Under the pieces are notes generated by a model. The model had not been told where the DNA came from and did no database searches. It saw only the letters and a program-made list of their open reading frames with translations. The position numbers and the translations under genes are program-made. A stretch of DNA of 64,000 nucleotides from Dactylonectria macrodidyma (lineage: Eukaryota > Ascomycota > Sordariomycetes > Hypocreales > Nectriaceae): positions 806,001 to 870,000 of the forward strand of contig JAGMUV010000011.1 of assembly GCA_020744425.1 (NCBI GenBank), read 5' to 3'. Below are positions 37,336 through 49,722 of this stretch, piece after piece. Numbering within the stretch: the stretch's first letter is position 1; each line of letters opens with the position of its first letter.

Positions 37336-39892
37336 GATGAAAGGGTGTAGAGAGATAGGCGTGATATGACAAGGATTCTAGACGAAAATCAAGGAAAGCG
37401 TATAAATTTGTCACTTTAGGGATGTGCATATGAACTGGAGGGGATGACGAACGAACTAGATCTAAATAGATCACATCTTCGGAAGTGGGGTTGAATTTCC
37501 GATGCCGTCGGAATCTGGTCCCGGAATCTGTGAGAGTTGATCCACCGGATCTATGGCTAGCCAATGTCCAACAGGAGGATTGATGCAGATAACGGCACCT
37601 GGCTATTTCTCCGGCACTGTCTTAGCCGACGGATGTGCGGGGAGATCTGATTGATCGTTCCGATTGGGATTGCTGCTCGTCAGCATCGGGTTTGATCATC
37701 CTTCGGCGAACATCTTCTGTGTTCGAAAATCTCAAAGATCTTCTCCAGGCAGAGGCTTTTTCTGGCCTTTCGGGGTTGATTCGGGATTCAAACATGCCGC
37801 CTTCGTGATGGAACGTGTGTAGTGGTTGCATCAAGTTTGACTTCTCATCAATGCTATGCGCACGCCACTTGTTTCAAACAACACATCATCCATGGCTGCC
37901 TTCCTAGGTTTCATACTCTTAGCGCTTTCGTCGTCTTTAATAAAGCAGTAGTCTCGTATATTCAAACCTATTTTGGTGGTAGCGCTGCTGCAGAGCTGAA
38001 ACAAAAGCACATCGTGGCTGTCAACAAAACTAGCTCAGGCACCAATTTTCTATTTGCCCAGTGTGACAAGCTTCTTTTTGCCAAAATGAATTGATTTGTT
38101 AAAACATCACATCTCAATTAAGCAACAGCTCTCATCTTTCCTTTAATGAATTGTTTCAATAATTTTCCGCTTCAAGTGTTGCTTCAATGCTTCGATGGGC
38201 ATCCTGACCCACCATGAACTTCCAAGACTCCGGAAATTCGGACAGCGAACAGGAGCTCCTCTCTTTGCCGAGCTCGGCTCTGGGAATCTAGTACGCAACT
38301 ATTGGACTCGATCACCATCGGTGTCTTCAATACCACTAAGTGCCAGCAAGGTGTTTAAATCCACTGTGCCTAAATCCACTCCAGCAGGCATGACTTAGAT
38401 GATTCGGCTATTTTTCCGTTCACCCTGGCTCCGAAGTCGACTTTCCCATGCACACTCTGCATGATTATTTACGGATATTCTTCGAACATGCAGGAACACA
38501 CCACCAGCCGGACGCTAGAGGTCCCTTTAAAACTCGCAGTCGCCCGGTGTTAAAACCGTCTCTCCTAAAGTCCTAGCCCGTTGGACCAGTAAAGCAGTAA
38601 CAAGTCTAGAGCTTATTGAACGTAGTTCCAGAAATAACGTATGGTGCTTTCATTAAGTACCATTGTCAACCCAGCAACCAGTGGGTGAATGGTCAGATAT
38701 GGAAAGCCGTCGGTCTTCAAGATGGAAATCTATGTATATTCACATCACCATTCGCCTTCCATCTCTGCGATTGTGTTTCATCAGACGAACAAACTCCTCC
38801 TTCCTTCAACAATATATCCAATCCCAGACCTAGTGACGCTGTTTCTAAAACAAAATCCAACAATCTTCTCAGACAACATCAGACCACGTTCGACATCTTC
38901 TTCACTATGGTATCCAAAAACCACAACACGAGTCCCAAATATTCCCTAACACAAAGCAACACTCTCAACACCGAAACTCACCTTCATAATCTGGCTCTTC
39001 AAAGGGATTACCCCCAAACCCATAAGTTATGGCTCGACTAGAGGCTATACTAATGCATTTCATCAATTTCCATGTGGATATTGCATTTATTTTCTTCTGT
39101 CCAGGTCTTCTGAAGCCGTGGACGGCTATCGAGACCCTAGCGACGCTCAGAGACAGTCAATAATCTAGTGACTTGTAAAATACCGTAATGAGCCAGCGTT
39201 GGTGTCAAAAACATAGTTATGTAAAACTAGTCGCTGATTTAACAACCATGGTCGGCATTTTAGGCATCAATACAAGAGATGATGCCCTGTTATAGGGATT
39301 GCGTAGATTTAATGACATTGATGTGTTGGAGCAATGGGAGACGCCGAGGTAACAACGCGGACAACGGCATTTAAGTAACCGCCGTCTAAAGCCGCGGCTA
39401 ATCACCGATGATGACAAGCCGTCAGACCATGCGAAATATGAACAAGGTCATACATGAGGCATATTCGACGGAAGTCGTTGCCTTCAATCCATCTCTAGCC
39501 GCTACTCCACTCCTACATCCAGTACGCAGCGTAGACATCACCAACCAACTAGTAGTAGTTAGCATCGTCCACGTCACAGACTTCCACTGCGGACTTTTCG
39601 GGATTCATCACTAAAGTTATTGTAATCATCGTCATAGTTGCCGAAAAATAGCCAGAAGCATCACAATTATCGCTGACATGGCTGGAGATATCGTGATGAC
39701 TGCATTGTGTGCGGTGAGTGAAGTGTAACCCGCCCCGATCCGCCCGCTCCGCCCCGCAAAGTCCGCCTCTCCACATCCGATCAACAACCCTCTACGCTTC
39801 GATATATATCTTCGGCAACTTGTTCAACTTAAACCAAATATCATCCATCGAACTTTCAACTCATCCATCCAAGCAATCACCAAAAACTCAAC
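37336..39892. other. Intergenic, about 2.6 kb, no supported gene
   Basis: The right end is the promoter of the NmrA-like gene, with a CG-rich segment (CCGCCCCGATCCGCCCGCTCCGCCC region, about 39729-39756) and a CAAC/CATCC-rich leader. The left end holds the Dabb gene promoter. Open frames between are short and show no known motif, so I call no gene. Confidence 0.4.
37497..37530. promoter_or_regulatory. Inverted and direct CGGAA repeats upstream of the Dabb gene
   Basis: TTCCGA (37497-37502) and TCGGAA (37508-37513) form an inverted repeat with a 5-base spacer. CGGAATCTG occurs at 37509-37517 and again at 37522-37530. They lie 160-195 bases upstream of the Dabb start codon. Everted or inverted CGG triplets are typical Zn2Cys6 targets. 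Confidence 0.5.
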
Positions 39893-41004
39893 ATGAAGGT
39901 TGGCATCGTAGGCGCATCCGGCGAAACCGGCCAATCCATTGCCAATGGCTTGCTTCAGAGCAGGGAGACCTTTGTAAGTACATGTATCCCACCCCATTTG
40001 CTTGTTTTCGGGCTCTAATAGTGATTACAGGACATCACCGGCTTCGTTCGGCCTGCTTCAATTGACAAAGCTGAGGTCCAAAGCATCAAGCAGCAAGGCG
40101 TCACCATTGTGCCTTTCGAGCTTGATGCTCCACACGAGAAGCTGGTCGAGGCACTCACTGGACAGGACGTCGTCATCAGCTGCATCATTCCATTTGCAGC
40201 CGATGCACAGAACGCCCTCGCCGATGCTGCCAAGGCCGCAGGCGTGAACCGCTTTGTGCCCAGCTATTTCGGACCCATCAGTCCACCCGACGGCGTCATG
40301 GCACTGCGAGAAATTGTATGATTGCTTCAGGATTGGAACTGTTGCGGGCATTAACACCCTTGTAGAAAGAAGCTGCTCTCAACCACGTCAAGAAAATCTA
40401 CCTACCCTACACCGTGATCGACATCGGTTGGTGGTACCAGAGCTCGCTCCCGCGACTCCCCTCCGGCAAAATTGACTATGCCATGAGGTTCCCGGTTGCA
40501 AACATGTACGGCGACGGGAACTTTCCCTCGGCGCTCACCGACCTGAGGGACGTGGGCAAGTATGTGGCGCGCATCATCTCGGACCCCCGGACTCTAAACA
40601 AGTCCGTCTTCGTGCACAACGAGACATGGACGCAGGAACAAATCTTTACGCTCCTCGAAAAGGCGAGCGGCGAAACGGTGGCCCGAGACTACCTGTCTAG
40701 GACGGACATCGAGACGGCCATCGCAGCCGCGCGGAAGCCGTACTACGAACAGGAGCAGTCCGTCGCCAACCTCCTCGGCCTCGCTGTCTTGCAGTATCCG
40801 CACTCGGTCTGGCTGCGGGGTGACAACCTGCCCAAGAGCGCCGAGTACCTCGGATACCTCGATGGCAAGGAGCTCTATCCCGACGTGGAGACGGTCAAGT
40901 TCGAGGATTATGTGGCCGAGGTTTTGGCTGGCAAGGGCAAGGCGCCGTATGCCGGCCGCACTTTTGGCTTTGAGATTAAAAAGGATGATGGGGACACCAA
41001 CTGA
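39893..41004 (+). CDS. NmrA-like / isoflavone-reductase-like NAD(P)-binding protein
   Basis: Exons 39893-39973, 40031-40315 and 40366-41004 give 334 aa. The N-terminus has the Rossmann fold motif GIVGASGETGQS, followed by the second strand DITGFVRP and the NmrA-type DVVISCIIPF and GVNRFVPSYFGP. The C-terminal half (YTVIDIGWWYQSS, VGKYVARIISDPRTLNKSVF) is the substrate domain of isoflavone-reductase-like members. These proteins reduce aromatic compounds or act as redox sensors; which applies here is not clear. No signal peptide. It converges with the Zn2Cys6 regulator at 41396-44195. Confidence 0.92.
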
Positions 41005-41395
41005 ACGGTAACTCATACCGAGTGGCCGGATGGCGTTACAATCGACGCCGTTTGCAGCTCATGACTCCGCCACTGGTGTCGATCAAGTTCTTGGGTGGAG
41101 TGGCACCATCGATTGATGAGAGAGAGTAATAGAGTTTGAGAGTCAGGCTAAAACAGCCCACGAGCAACATTCTTTATTTTCGTTAGTAGGCCAATAATGA
41201 TCACTAGTCACATTTGAGATGCTCACAGGTCAAAAAAGTAACAAGGTGTTTTAGATCGGTCCCGATAAATTCACCCGCGAGACTTGCCGAATATATCATA
41301 ATTTCTTAAATATCCAAATTCCCAAAAGTCCGTCTGAACCCTGACCAGGGTGAGGAGCTACAATAAGACGCCTCATAACTAAATACACTCTCAGA
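41005..41395. other. Gap between convergent genes
   Basis: A 391-base region with the two 3' ends. It is AT-rich in its second half and has no gene that I can support. Confidence 0.45.
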
Positions 41396-44195
41396 TTAGA
41401 AGACATGAGAAGCCGATGGCATTAGATACGGGATCAACGCCGACGAAAGGATAGTGGCAATGTTCCGCGCCATATCCGACTTCTTCCCCAAACAGTAAAG
41501 CGCTTTTGTACAATCCTCGCATCGTTTCGCCAACATCATTATCGTAGGGTTCTCGAGGGAAGAGGGGTCATGCCGGACCGACTCCTCTACCTCAGTGAGG
41601 TGAAGAATGGCTGCCTTGGTGAATGCCCTGATAAGTATCATGGTCCAAGGCTCCGTCAAGATGGATCCTTCGACAACAGCAAAGTGAAGATCAGATATAT
41701 GTGTGCCAGGAATGTCGCCAGCTCGGGGGCTCGTCGAAACTCGTGCAAGGTCCGAGAGGATTGCGGCGCTGTCCTGTCGCAGGTACCTGACCACATCAAC
41801 ACTGAGGCGAACCTGGGTAGAGTATTCCAACCCGAGGTCGTTTTCATCTACCAACTCGATCAAGTCGGCGAGGAGGAGAGCGGCGCAATGGAAATGAGCA
41901 ACGACGCACACAAACCAACTCTGGACATGTGTGGGAACCGTGTCGTACTGCTGAACAAGATCACGGAAGAATGCTCCATATGTCACGTTCCAGTGCTTGT
42001 ACACGGCCATGGAGTTTTCGATGACCTTCTCAACGGCTTCACCACGGTATTTGCTTCGTACGGTATTCTGCAAATATGAGACGTGCCTGAAGAGAATTAC
42101 CTTGACTGGCGCTGCCGCAACCACGCCCTTGGTGGCTGTTTCGACAGAACAAGGCCAGCGCAGGACTCCTTCCTTATTTTCTCGGATGAATAGCTCAGCC
42201 CACCATCTGGCGCTGTGAGAGCTATACTCAATGTTAAAGGCGTCGTGCTCCGGATGGCTTGGATATGTCGGGTCATGATGACATTCTTCATCCGAAACGA
42301 CGACAGGCCGACCGTTCATCGACGACGACACAGTATCAAACATGACAGTCATCCAATAGACCAGGCCAATAGTGCCTCTCTCCTCTTCGCTAAGTGACTC
42401 AGCGCTGGTGGCCCTTTCGAGTCCCAGGGAGCTTTTCGATGAGTCCAAAACTCCAGTCTCACGGGCTTCGTATTGGAACTTGAGGGCATGCATCTTTCGA
42501 GCAGCCCTTTCCATGAACACTGGTGGCCCCTCCGCGGCGATGATGTCGCTGATTTGCGACGCAATGGAACCCTTGCCACCCACTATGGGGCTGGGAGGGC
42601 CGAAACCGTTGTTTTGAATGCTGTCCCTGTCAAAAGGAAGGTCTTCGTCGTCCATTGGCTTCTGAGCCAGACCCATGATCAAATCCGCACAAACGACTCT
42701 GAAGCATTCCATGTCGGAGCAGTCTTGGAGAGCGCGCTTCGCCTGCGCCCAGAAGGACTTTTGGAGGGTACGATCAAAGTCTGCGTTCATATCGTCGGCA
42801 AGATCTCCGCCGTCAAAGGATGCGAGGCTTTGAGGGAACCTTTCGCGTTCACGTGAACTACCCTGCGCCCACTGTGTGGCGAAGGCCATGATGGCCAAAT
42901 GGAGGGCTTTGGACGCAGCCTTGTCTTCCGATCTGGTAAGCTTGATCAGCTTGGTGGACTGGGCCACTTTGTCGAGTTTGACTACGCGGCGGTATATCCT
43001 GTTTTCCTGTTGCTTCGGTTCGTAATGGCCAAGTACGTTGAGTTTCTCAAAGTTAGACGCCAACCAGCTGACACCATTCGAGGAAGGTTTTGCGACGGAA
43101 TCTGGCCGGTATGGACATGTTTCTTCAGAAAGCCAACATGACAGGGCGTGTTCCAGGACATCGTGGTATATGCGCATTAAGTTGTCCGAGATCAAACCCT
43201 TGTTGGTGTTGGTGGTCATGAGGTGGCCGGCGGAGAATGGTGAAATCGAGGTGCCGTAGCTTCGAGCTACACTGTCTGAGTAGTGGCGCAGACTAAGCGA
43301 TCGGGTAGAGATATCGCTTTCGTATGAGTTGGAGGGTGACGGCTGGAAAGGAGCATCGGGCGCGGAGCGAGTCTGGGTCAATGGCCACCCGTTCTCACCG
43401 TTTTCATCTTCGGTCGTAGATTGGTGTCGCACGTGTGGCAAGGTGTGGTGTAGGTCTGATGCTGGGGAACAGTCGATTGGATGGGGGTGTGATGTGGTTG
43501 AGGTCGCATCGAGAGGGTTGAGCATGCTTGGGTGAAGGTTAGTGTCAAAGGCGGAAGCGTCAAAGACGCCATTCATGGGCATTGTGTCGAAGGCCGAGGT
43601 TGGAAAGCCTGTGAAATTCGCAAAGCCAGTTTCCATTGGGCCCCAGCTGGTCAGGTCGTGCGTTGAAGGCGGAGCCTGTAACATGTCGAGCAGGGCGCTG
43701 GCATTGACATCGAGGCCTTGGGCCGGAAGAGCGGACTGAGGGGGTGAGGGGCCAGGTTGAGGGCGCGGACGTTGGCGCTTAGCTTTTGCCCTCGCAGGAT
43801 CGGGCACGCGGCGAACATTGGTACCGGCTTGTGTCGAGACATCGCCGGCGGGACCGGTTTGCAGCTGGGCGCGAACCCAATGGAAAGTGCATTGTTTTCG
43901 AGTTCGGAGGCAGTAGGAGCATCGTAAGGCGCGGGAATCAATCTCATCTGCGAGGTTTTTCGGAGCCCCGGTTAGTGTCGCTTCTCGGAGCAGCGCACAG
44001 GCAGGGGAAGAGAAGAGCAGGACACGACGTCGGGAACAACTCACCGAGATGTTCTTCTGCGAGGGAAACGCCAGATGAAGCGTCAGTGCCAGTGCGGGTT
44101 CTTTCCGAGTTACGTTGGATATCCCATAGCGAGGGCGCGTCGCATGCCCGCTTGGCCTTGCGGCATTGGTCGCAGGACCGGTTTTGGCGCCTCAT
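41396..44195 (-). CDS. Zn2Cys6 transcription factor with long zinc-finger loop
   Basis: Exon 1 is 44045-44195 and exon 2 41396-43947, joined across a GTGAGT...CTCGCAG intron, giving 900 aa. The zinc cluster is split: CDQCRKAKRAC lies in exon 1 and CSYCLRTRKQC in exon 2, so the loop between the third and fourth cysteines is 41 residues where 5-12 is usual. A further intron at 44057-44113 (57 bases, GTAACT to CTCGCAG with CTGAC as branch site) would shorten the loop to 22 residues and the protein to 881 aa without changing frame. The region after the finger is proline- and basic-rich (ARAKAKRQRPRPQPG). The middle domain includes GLVYWMTVMFDTVSSSMNGRP and LYPS-like segments such as HHDPTYPSHPEHDAFNIEYSS. 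Targets are unknown. Confidence 0.9.
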
Positions 44196-44405
44196 GCTGG
44201 CTGGACAGGGCGGTTCGGGAGGAGCCTTGCGACGTGCAGAAGTCTAACAGTCTACAAGTCTTTTGAAGATAAGAAAAGTGTCTGGTGGGCTAGAGGGGAA
44301 GCAGCAACGGGTGTATTTCCCTCTCGGGGCGCGCAGCAAAGGGTGGAGAGCAAGAAGTGGAGGTAGTGACGCGATGGGGAATGAATGAACGGGGATGAGG
44401 TGGAT

Positions 44406-44425
44406 GGGATGGGATGGGAATGGGG
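44406..44425 (+). repeat. Potential G-quadruplex (GGGAT repeats)
   Basis: Four G tracts with loops of 2, 2 and 3 bases: GGGATGGGATGGGAATGGGG. It lies about 210 bases upstream of the start codon of the leftward Zn2Cys6 gene, with the G-rich strand opposite to its coding strand. Such runs can fold into a quadruplex; no evidence of function is available here. Confidence 0.55.
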
Positions 44426-45120
44426 ATGGAAGGGAGATGAGCGAAGATGAGATTTGCGGCCCCTCTCTTTGCGGGTTGTCGAGGGTTGCGACTGGCTTCT
44501 TTTGGACTGCGCTTCTGGGGCTAAGATTCTCCGCTTTTCCGAGGGGGTCTCAGTTCCCCGCACCCCGCTAATCTATTCATGTCCTAGGCCTGTTCAGGAG
44601 TATTGCCCCCGGCTCCAGCATGACTCTGCATGTCTCTCAGCATCCTCCACAGCCCTTTGAACTGCGCCCTGACACGACGTACGAGGACGAGCAGCGACGA
44701 TCAGGGCGCCTTGAATCGATGAGAAATGATGGTAGACTGGGATAGCAAGTTATCGAGGCAGGGCTAAAGGCCTTGATTGGCCGAGCGCCTTGCTTACGGT
44801 TTTTTGAACGCCAGAGGGGCATCGCAATGAGCGATGCAACTGCCGCTGGCGCTGTGGGTGCTGGAACTTGTACATTTTGGTGGCGAGGTCACAGGTGTTG
44901 CAAGGGTCATAGTGGAGGGCGGGTTGAGCATCGCAGAACCTACAGCGCCTCTCTCAACAACATGCCAGACATGCTTTCATTCGAGTCAGCACCTGGAGCA
45001 CCCAGAACCTCAGGCAAGCTCAGCTTTCTGGTGTTCCACGCCAGCACCTGGCCCGCTGTGGGTGGTGTGTTGAATATTGTTTTAAGCTGGTGGGTGGGTG
45101 TCACTGCTAAAGGCCAAAAC

Positions 45121-45176
45121 GCGACACACACAGACACACACAGACGCAACACAGAACATAACACAGACACATACGG
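45121..45176. repeat. Degenerate CA-rich simple repeat
   Basis: A run built from ACACAC and CAGACAC units with decay (GACACACACAGACACACACA followed by related units). It is a microsatellite in the gene-poor stretch and has no evident role. Confidence 0.7.
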
Positions 45177-48100
45177 AGAAGCACGGAGCAGAAAGAAGCA
45201 CTGGTGGAAGTGGGGGGGTCCACCAGGGCTGGGAAGCTTCCGGCCACAGCCGTCGCCTTGTGATTGATCACGGTTTTGAAGTCTAGCCAAGCCGCCCAAG
45301 CCACCGCGGGGCTCTTGGAAGAAGGGTGGAACCAGCGTAGAAGGAAAAGGGGCAAGCGGCCTCTACGAAATGCGTTGCCTACTGGGCTAGGTACGCAGCT
45401 AGTCGGCTGGGCGGCGAGTTACGTTATGGCAAGACAAAGCCCAAGACGCTGTTCAAGACTGCAGCATTAATTAATTACGCAGCATTACAGAACAGAGAGG
45501 GAGTGGAGGGGTTGCTGACTGCTAGCCCTGTATTCGTAGCCCTGTAGCCCTACTGGACGGCTAGTAGCTGCTAGCTGCTGTGAACGGATCTAGCGGACTT
45601 GCAGGACTTGCAACAGGCTGCGTAGTGGAACACGCGATTCACGACAGACAAAAAAGGGGCTAAAACATGAGGAGCACGGGGTACCTATCGCACGTCAAGA
45701 TCCTCCTGGTGGCCGATGCGATGCCTTCTTCTGATCTTCTTTTCTTTCCAGTCCTGTCTGCCTCCCTGCGCCTGCGAGCATTGCAACCCCTCGCTGAATG
45801 GACCCAAGAAACAGGGGCTGGGGATGCGACTCGTGCCATCCGTAGCCATCCGTAGCCAATCATGCGACCCAAAGCCTTGCCGCTAACCCCTACCCACAGC
45901 AGCCCACTGTAGCTCAATATCGCCCACTATGGCTTCAGTCCGGCCCTCCCTAACAACAATGACCTGTTACCATCCCACCACTCAACCACTCATGCCTGCT
46001 GTGCAATTCTGTGCAAACGGGTACATTATCCAGTACGTATCTGTACAGGACCAACAAAGTACCGCGTGCCAAGCCTGACTCGACCCAAAGGGGACGCATG
46101 ACGCTGCAATAGCCACGATTCGCCATGTCCTCCACCGTCGCTCAGATCTGAGATGCACTCTCGTCACGCGGATAGCCTGCCTCACCCCGCGGGGCCAGCT
46201 CGCCATCATCAACTCCTCGTCCCAAATGATTTCTAGGATCCATAATTCTAGCTGCGAGATCTGATCGATGAACAGCGCATCCAGACCCACGTGTTCACGC
46301 CCGCCTCGTTGCAGCGTTGCAGTCTCCTTATGCATTCTGTTTTGTGACAGCTCTATCGTAACCCTTCGCCTATCGCCCATCGACAAGGATGTGCCCGAGA
46401 TCATCTCAACCAGATCCAATATTCTTTTCTTTTTGTAAGCAAACTGGGAACATCTGCTATATTCAACATCATGGTTTAATGGCATATCCCATTTCTATGT
46501 CTGAGTCCATAAATACTGAAAGCCTGGGGGTCAGCCCGTATCCTGACATGTGATATCTGACACCGCCCAGATCAACTATCAGACATTTCATTTCGCCACA
46601 CATCCTGTATTGACTGCCCTAGGACTCACCGTCTTGACACCGCTCATTTAACAGCATCTAACAACTGCAAGAGGATGGATACCCTTGTGGCCATTCCTTC
46701 GTCCGTGTTGGCGCATTCGACTTTTCATATCATGCTAAGCCTTAGTTAGCCCCAGGCACCGACCTCAATCCCCAGGCCAAGCCTTGTTGTTAGCTTCGCC
46801 TTCAGTCGTGGTCGGTTCCCTTAATAGACCCAACTAAGGAGACTTTGACTCTGAGTGAGCTCCTGGGAGTCCTAGCATGAGCTCCTTGCATAGGTAGGGT
46901 TGCTTGCCCTCGGCTTCTATCCTACCCGAAGACCGAGGAGGCAGAAGCGAAGACGTCGTGTACGTCACTCAGCATATCTCCGAAACAGTCGGGTCAATCT
47001 AAGCTTCAAGGTATCACGACGTTTCAACGCCTGCTTTCATCATAGATATGGCCTAAAATGCCACCGTTGGTGAGGTCTCGGACGAACGGCAACTTCACGC
47101 TCATGCCCCCCAGCGCCACAAGCTGTGGCTTCTCGGGGTCTATTCAAGGCCTTACTAATAACATTATACAAAGGCATATACGAGTTCCTAACACTATAGC
47201 AACTGAAAGTATGGAATCTTGTTCGTCACCAGTCGCAAAGCAACGACTGTGGTTATGGGATCCACTCCCCACCATGACCACACATGTGGGGAAAATCCGG
47301 GGTGCAGATGTTGTGGTCGATGATCTGATGTTTTGTTGAACATGAGTCACGACGTTTAAAGTCCATTGAGAGAATAAATCAATCATGGCTGCTTCGAGTA
47401 GAACAAACTGAATTGAATCTGAGATTGCAAGGTCAGAAATCATAGTCCATATTACTTACTACACCCCCTCAACTAAAACCGAGAAGGGAGAGTAGCACGG
47501 ATGTGTCTGAACAATGTTGTTGTTTCTCAAGGTACCAATCGGTGATTGACCTGAACATAAGTGACGCGTCTGTGAGTTTACGAGGATAGTGTGTATGGAT
47601 CAATAGATGAGCCAGGATAACAAAATCATGGTGCAGTAGTTACAAAGGGACGAATAGGCATCGCTGTGGGTTCATTTAGACCAAGCGCTATGCATACGTG
47701 ACTGCCTCTTAACAGAACTGCTCACACCGCAATCTCAATGCCACCGCATTGCTGTGAAGACCTACGTCCTACAGCAACGCCATCAGCCTTCTAATGCGCC
47801 AAAAGCAACTTTAGGGCTTCTATGTCATTTCTTGACTCAGAATCTTCAGCTTCTAGAACCGATTTCACACCATCCTGCTCTCCCTTCGTTTCTTAAGCCC
47901 TGAGGCCAACATGATAGCTCGGCGAAACCCGACACTTAACCAGGAGCAGAGGTAAAGCTCTGAAAAAGCAAAGAAGTTGCTCTCATTGAGTAATAGGTGG
48001 TTCTTTTAGACTTGGCAGCTTTTCATACAGCCTAAAGTCGGTAGGTTGTCGACCAGAATATGCCCATCTTCCAAACTTGGTAACTTCCAATCTAGTCAAG

Positions 48101-49722
48101 GTACCTTCGCGTCTGGTCCATCACGCCGCATATCTCTGCTGTGACTACTTGGCAACTGGCAACTCTGCCGACATGCAAAATGCGGGGTTAGCATGGGGCC
48201 AGACTCTGTTTCCCAATGTGAGACCCCCCACCAGGATGTTCCCTGGTATGTGGAAGTGCCCGAAGCAACCGCCTAACTTTAGTCGAACCGGGTGAGACCT
48301 GGAGGCAGCTTGGGCGGCTGTTTGATGCTGCATGAATCATTCGGAGGAGAAAAGTATCAATAGGGAGGGTGGTACGGTCCCAGGGACCATTCTCCCAACT
48401 GGCTACCGCAGCATGCAGCACAACCCCCCCTCATACGCAGCCTCCTGCGATGATTCGCTCAGGTTCGTCCCATTAGCGTTGGCGTGGTGTGATAGATCAC
48501 CTCGGAGTCGAATTCCAACCCGAAGCCCATGTACACTTGGTGCGGAGGAAAAGAAATCTTATGATGCGGCCACGTAGTTGCCTGATGTTTTCTCACTGGC
48601 TTTGAGCAGTCTGGTATGCTGGACACGGCACAACGATGCCGCGGGCAGCGGCCCTAAAACCGCACAATGGGCTCTGCCTCAAAACACCAAGTCTGTGTAG
48701 GAGAAGTGAACGGGGTTCAATGATCGTTTAGCCGACCGCTAATCCGAGTTCCCTAACTGGTGATGCTCGATTCGCAATCGACAGGTCGACGGGGTGTATC
48801 GGGATCGGTTTAGCAAGACGACGTTTTACCACCTCCATGATGGAGAAGGAGTGCTGGTCTCCTCTCTTCTCGGTGTTTCTAATAAAAATACCCGAAACTG
48901 CGAAGCGATTGAGCTATTGAAGGCTAGGCATTAGGGCTGACGAAGGAACTCTTGGCCTTCAAGTAGAACGCTGGAGCGCTTCGAGATGTCATCAACATCC
49001 GAGCGCCCATTTCTCTACATTATGTCTACCGTCTAAGACCATTTACTAAAAAGCCACAAGTTGATTAACGCGAGTCGATATTGCTCACTTCAATGACGTG
49101 TGTCTTGCCAAGCTTCGGCGTTCGCCTAGAGCGACGAACCTACCATTAGGTGCAATGAGTTGGGGAAGATGATCGTCGTCTACCCTAAAGGCCTGGGCCT
49201 AGCTGGAGTGAAAAGAAGCGAACTATTTCGTACATAAAGGACACCCCAAGCGCTGCTTAGCTGAGTCCTCATCCCGTCACTCAATTATGTAGCGCGGTCG
49301 CGAACGGTCTAGAAGCACGGTTAAGCATCGAATCATGCAGGATGAGCCAATGAGCCACGTTCAGCGTGTTGACTGTCACACGGCTCTCGATGAGGAGTCT
49401 ACATCACGCACGCTTCAAGCTGGAGGTTTGGTGATAACACCAGATCAAGGAGAGTGAAAAACGCTTGGAAATAGTTAGAAGTCTTCTTTGCGCACATATA
49501 CCCACTTCAGCAGGATAATGGCCACCCGGTGGCCGCAGTCCAGTCCTCTACGGGGTACCCAGTTGTCTCCAGCAACGACGACCTTGTGCTAACATGCTTG
49601 AGGTGTCCTAGCAGTGCCTCGTGCGCCGCGTTCAGCCACTTGGCCTGATATTCCTTCCATGGTCTAGATCTCCTTGTCCTTTTGGGCCATTGCGCCTCAC
49701 CCTCCCAGATTGCAATCCCTCC

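Larger units (their letters stand above)
44196..49722. other. Gene-poor region, about 5.5 kb
   Basis: No protein or RNA gene can be supported on either strand. Holdings that I can see: a G-rich block at 44395-44450 upstream of the regulator gene, a CA-rich simple repeat at 45121-45176 (ACACACAGACACACACAG), and a possible LTR remnant at about 47150-47480. Open frames up to 167 codons overlap each other on both strands without motifs. The last part is the 3' region of the SmE gene. Confidence 0.4.

Noticed and set aside
44773..45267. Open frame of 164 codons upstream of the second regulator gene
   Set aside because: It includes the CA-rich simple repeat and has an equally long frame on the other strand. 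No motif.
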